Part shown: positions 63,851 to 64,000 of the stretch, one piece after another
How positions within the stretch are numbered: the stretch's first letter is position 1
How the letters are laid out: every line of letters starts with the position of its first letter
Assembly: GCA_035626595.1 (NCBI GenBank)
Contig: DASPNJ010000078.1
Coordinates: 40,674 to 104,673 of the forward strand
DNA: 64,000 nucleotides
From: JAQGMV01 sp035626595
Lineage (GTDB): Bacteria > Pseudomonadota > Gammaproteobacteria > Burkholderiales > SG8-41
Reading direction: 5' to 3'
Notes under the pieces: generated by a model
What the model was told of the DNA's origin: nothing
The model's input: only the letters and a program-made list of their open reading frames with translations
The model's database searches: none
Made by a program: the position numbers and the translations under genes

Positions 63851-64000
63851 GCGCGGTGAAGGCGATTCGTCGAGCCTCATGGTGCCGCAAAGCGCGTCCT
63901 CGAAGCGGGAAACCCCGTTCGCGGCGGGCGGTCAACACACGACCACCCGCACACGAACGGCCCGCTTCGATGACTGCGGCACAAATCGGCTCGCCGAATC
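63851..64000. repeat. Long foldback repeat, copy 3, cut by the window end
   Basis: Begins GCGCGGTGAAGGCGATTCG and ends within CGAATC at the window edge. The main stem is TCGAAGCGGG/CCCGCTTCGA, different in sequence from copies 1 and 2 yet still paired. The apical hairpin is GCGGGCGGTC-AACACAC-GACCACCCGC. The conserved unpaired parts match the other copies. Confidence 0.85.

Noticed and set aside
1..64000. tRNA, rRNA, selC or selenium-incorporation genes
   Set aside because: Intergenic gaps were read by eye and none shows a cloverleaf, the CCA-ending tRNA pattern or rRNA sequence; no selA, selB or selD product was recognised among the frames.

Overview
The window is about 64 kb of GC-rich, gene-dense chromosome, most likely from a betaproteobacterium (Burkholderiales-like) or a close relative. 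The signs are three Bug/TctC-type solute receptors, a complete TctABC-type carrier operon, a Liv-type ABC importer, NhaA, MltD, DegP and HtpG, short palindromic repeats ending in CCAG/CTGG, and strong use of overlapping start/stop codons (ATGA, GTGA, TTGA, TGATG). I saw no transposase, integrase, phage gene, CRISPR array, rRNA or tRNA.

Layout. 1-11.7 kb is mostly envelope and housekeeping: a CaCA-type exchanger cut by the window edge, a SIMPL protein, the TIGR02587/TIGR02588 pair, NhaA, a BON protein, MltD, a MerR regulator, a pentapeptide-repeat protein, two DUF3379-type proteins (one truncated) and a YihY/BrkB protein. 11.8-17.9 kb is a branched-chain-amino-acid-type ABC importer followed by a Bug receptor. 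18.4-23.0 kb is an envelope-stress unit: a PRC-barrel protein, a glycine-zipper lipoprotein, an OmpR-type response regulator with its sensor kinase, and a DegP protease. CTTAA-N6-CTTAA-type boxes lie before both the regulator and the protease. 23.1-30.4 kb holds a 707-aa EF-hand/membrane protein of unknown role, HtpG, a second Bug receptor and a tightly overlapped string of small membrane proteins that includes an internally deleted epimerase.

30.8-43.1 kb is the most unusual gene cluster. Six paralogous class I SAM-methyltransferase-like proteins lie head to tail, each with an export signal, followed by an amino-acid permease. Two more paralogues and an unrelated exported methyltransferase lie nearby, and a membrane-anchored spermidine-synthase-like protein is divergent from the array. 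A long foldback repeat (about 160 nt; four copies, one of them cut by the window end) sits in the intergenic gaps, and its stems keep pairing although their sequence changes between copies.

43.2-49.0 kb has a PDC-lactonase-like amidohydrolase facing an operon of two fumarylacetoacetate-hydrolase-family enzymes plus TctC, TctB and TctA, which suggests uptake and breakdown of an organic acid. 51.5-54.9 kb is a redox operon: a thioredoxin-like protein and a UGSC-family protein, each interrupted by one in-frame UGA that is best read as selenocysteine, followed by a b-type cytochrome and a Tat-exported molybdopterin oxidoreductase. The UGA of the UGSC gene is followed by a hairpin closely resembling the E. 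coli fdhF SECIS. 55-64 kb holds an aldo/keto reductase, a VWA protein, several lipoproteins, an aminotransferase, a D-2-hydroxyacid dehydrogenase and a cysteine desulfurase.

All calls come from reading the sequence and recalling family signatures; no database search was run.
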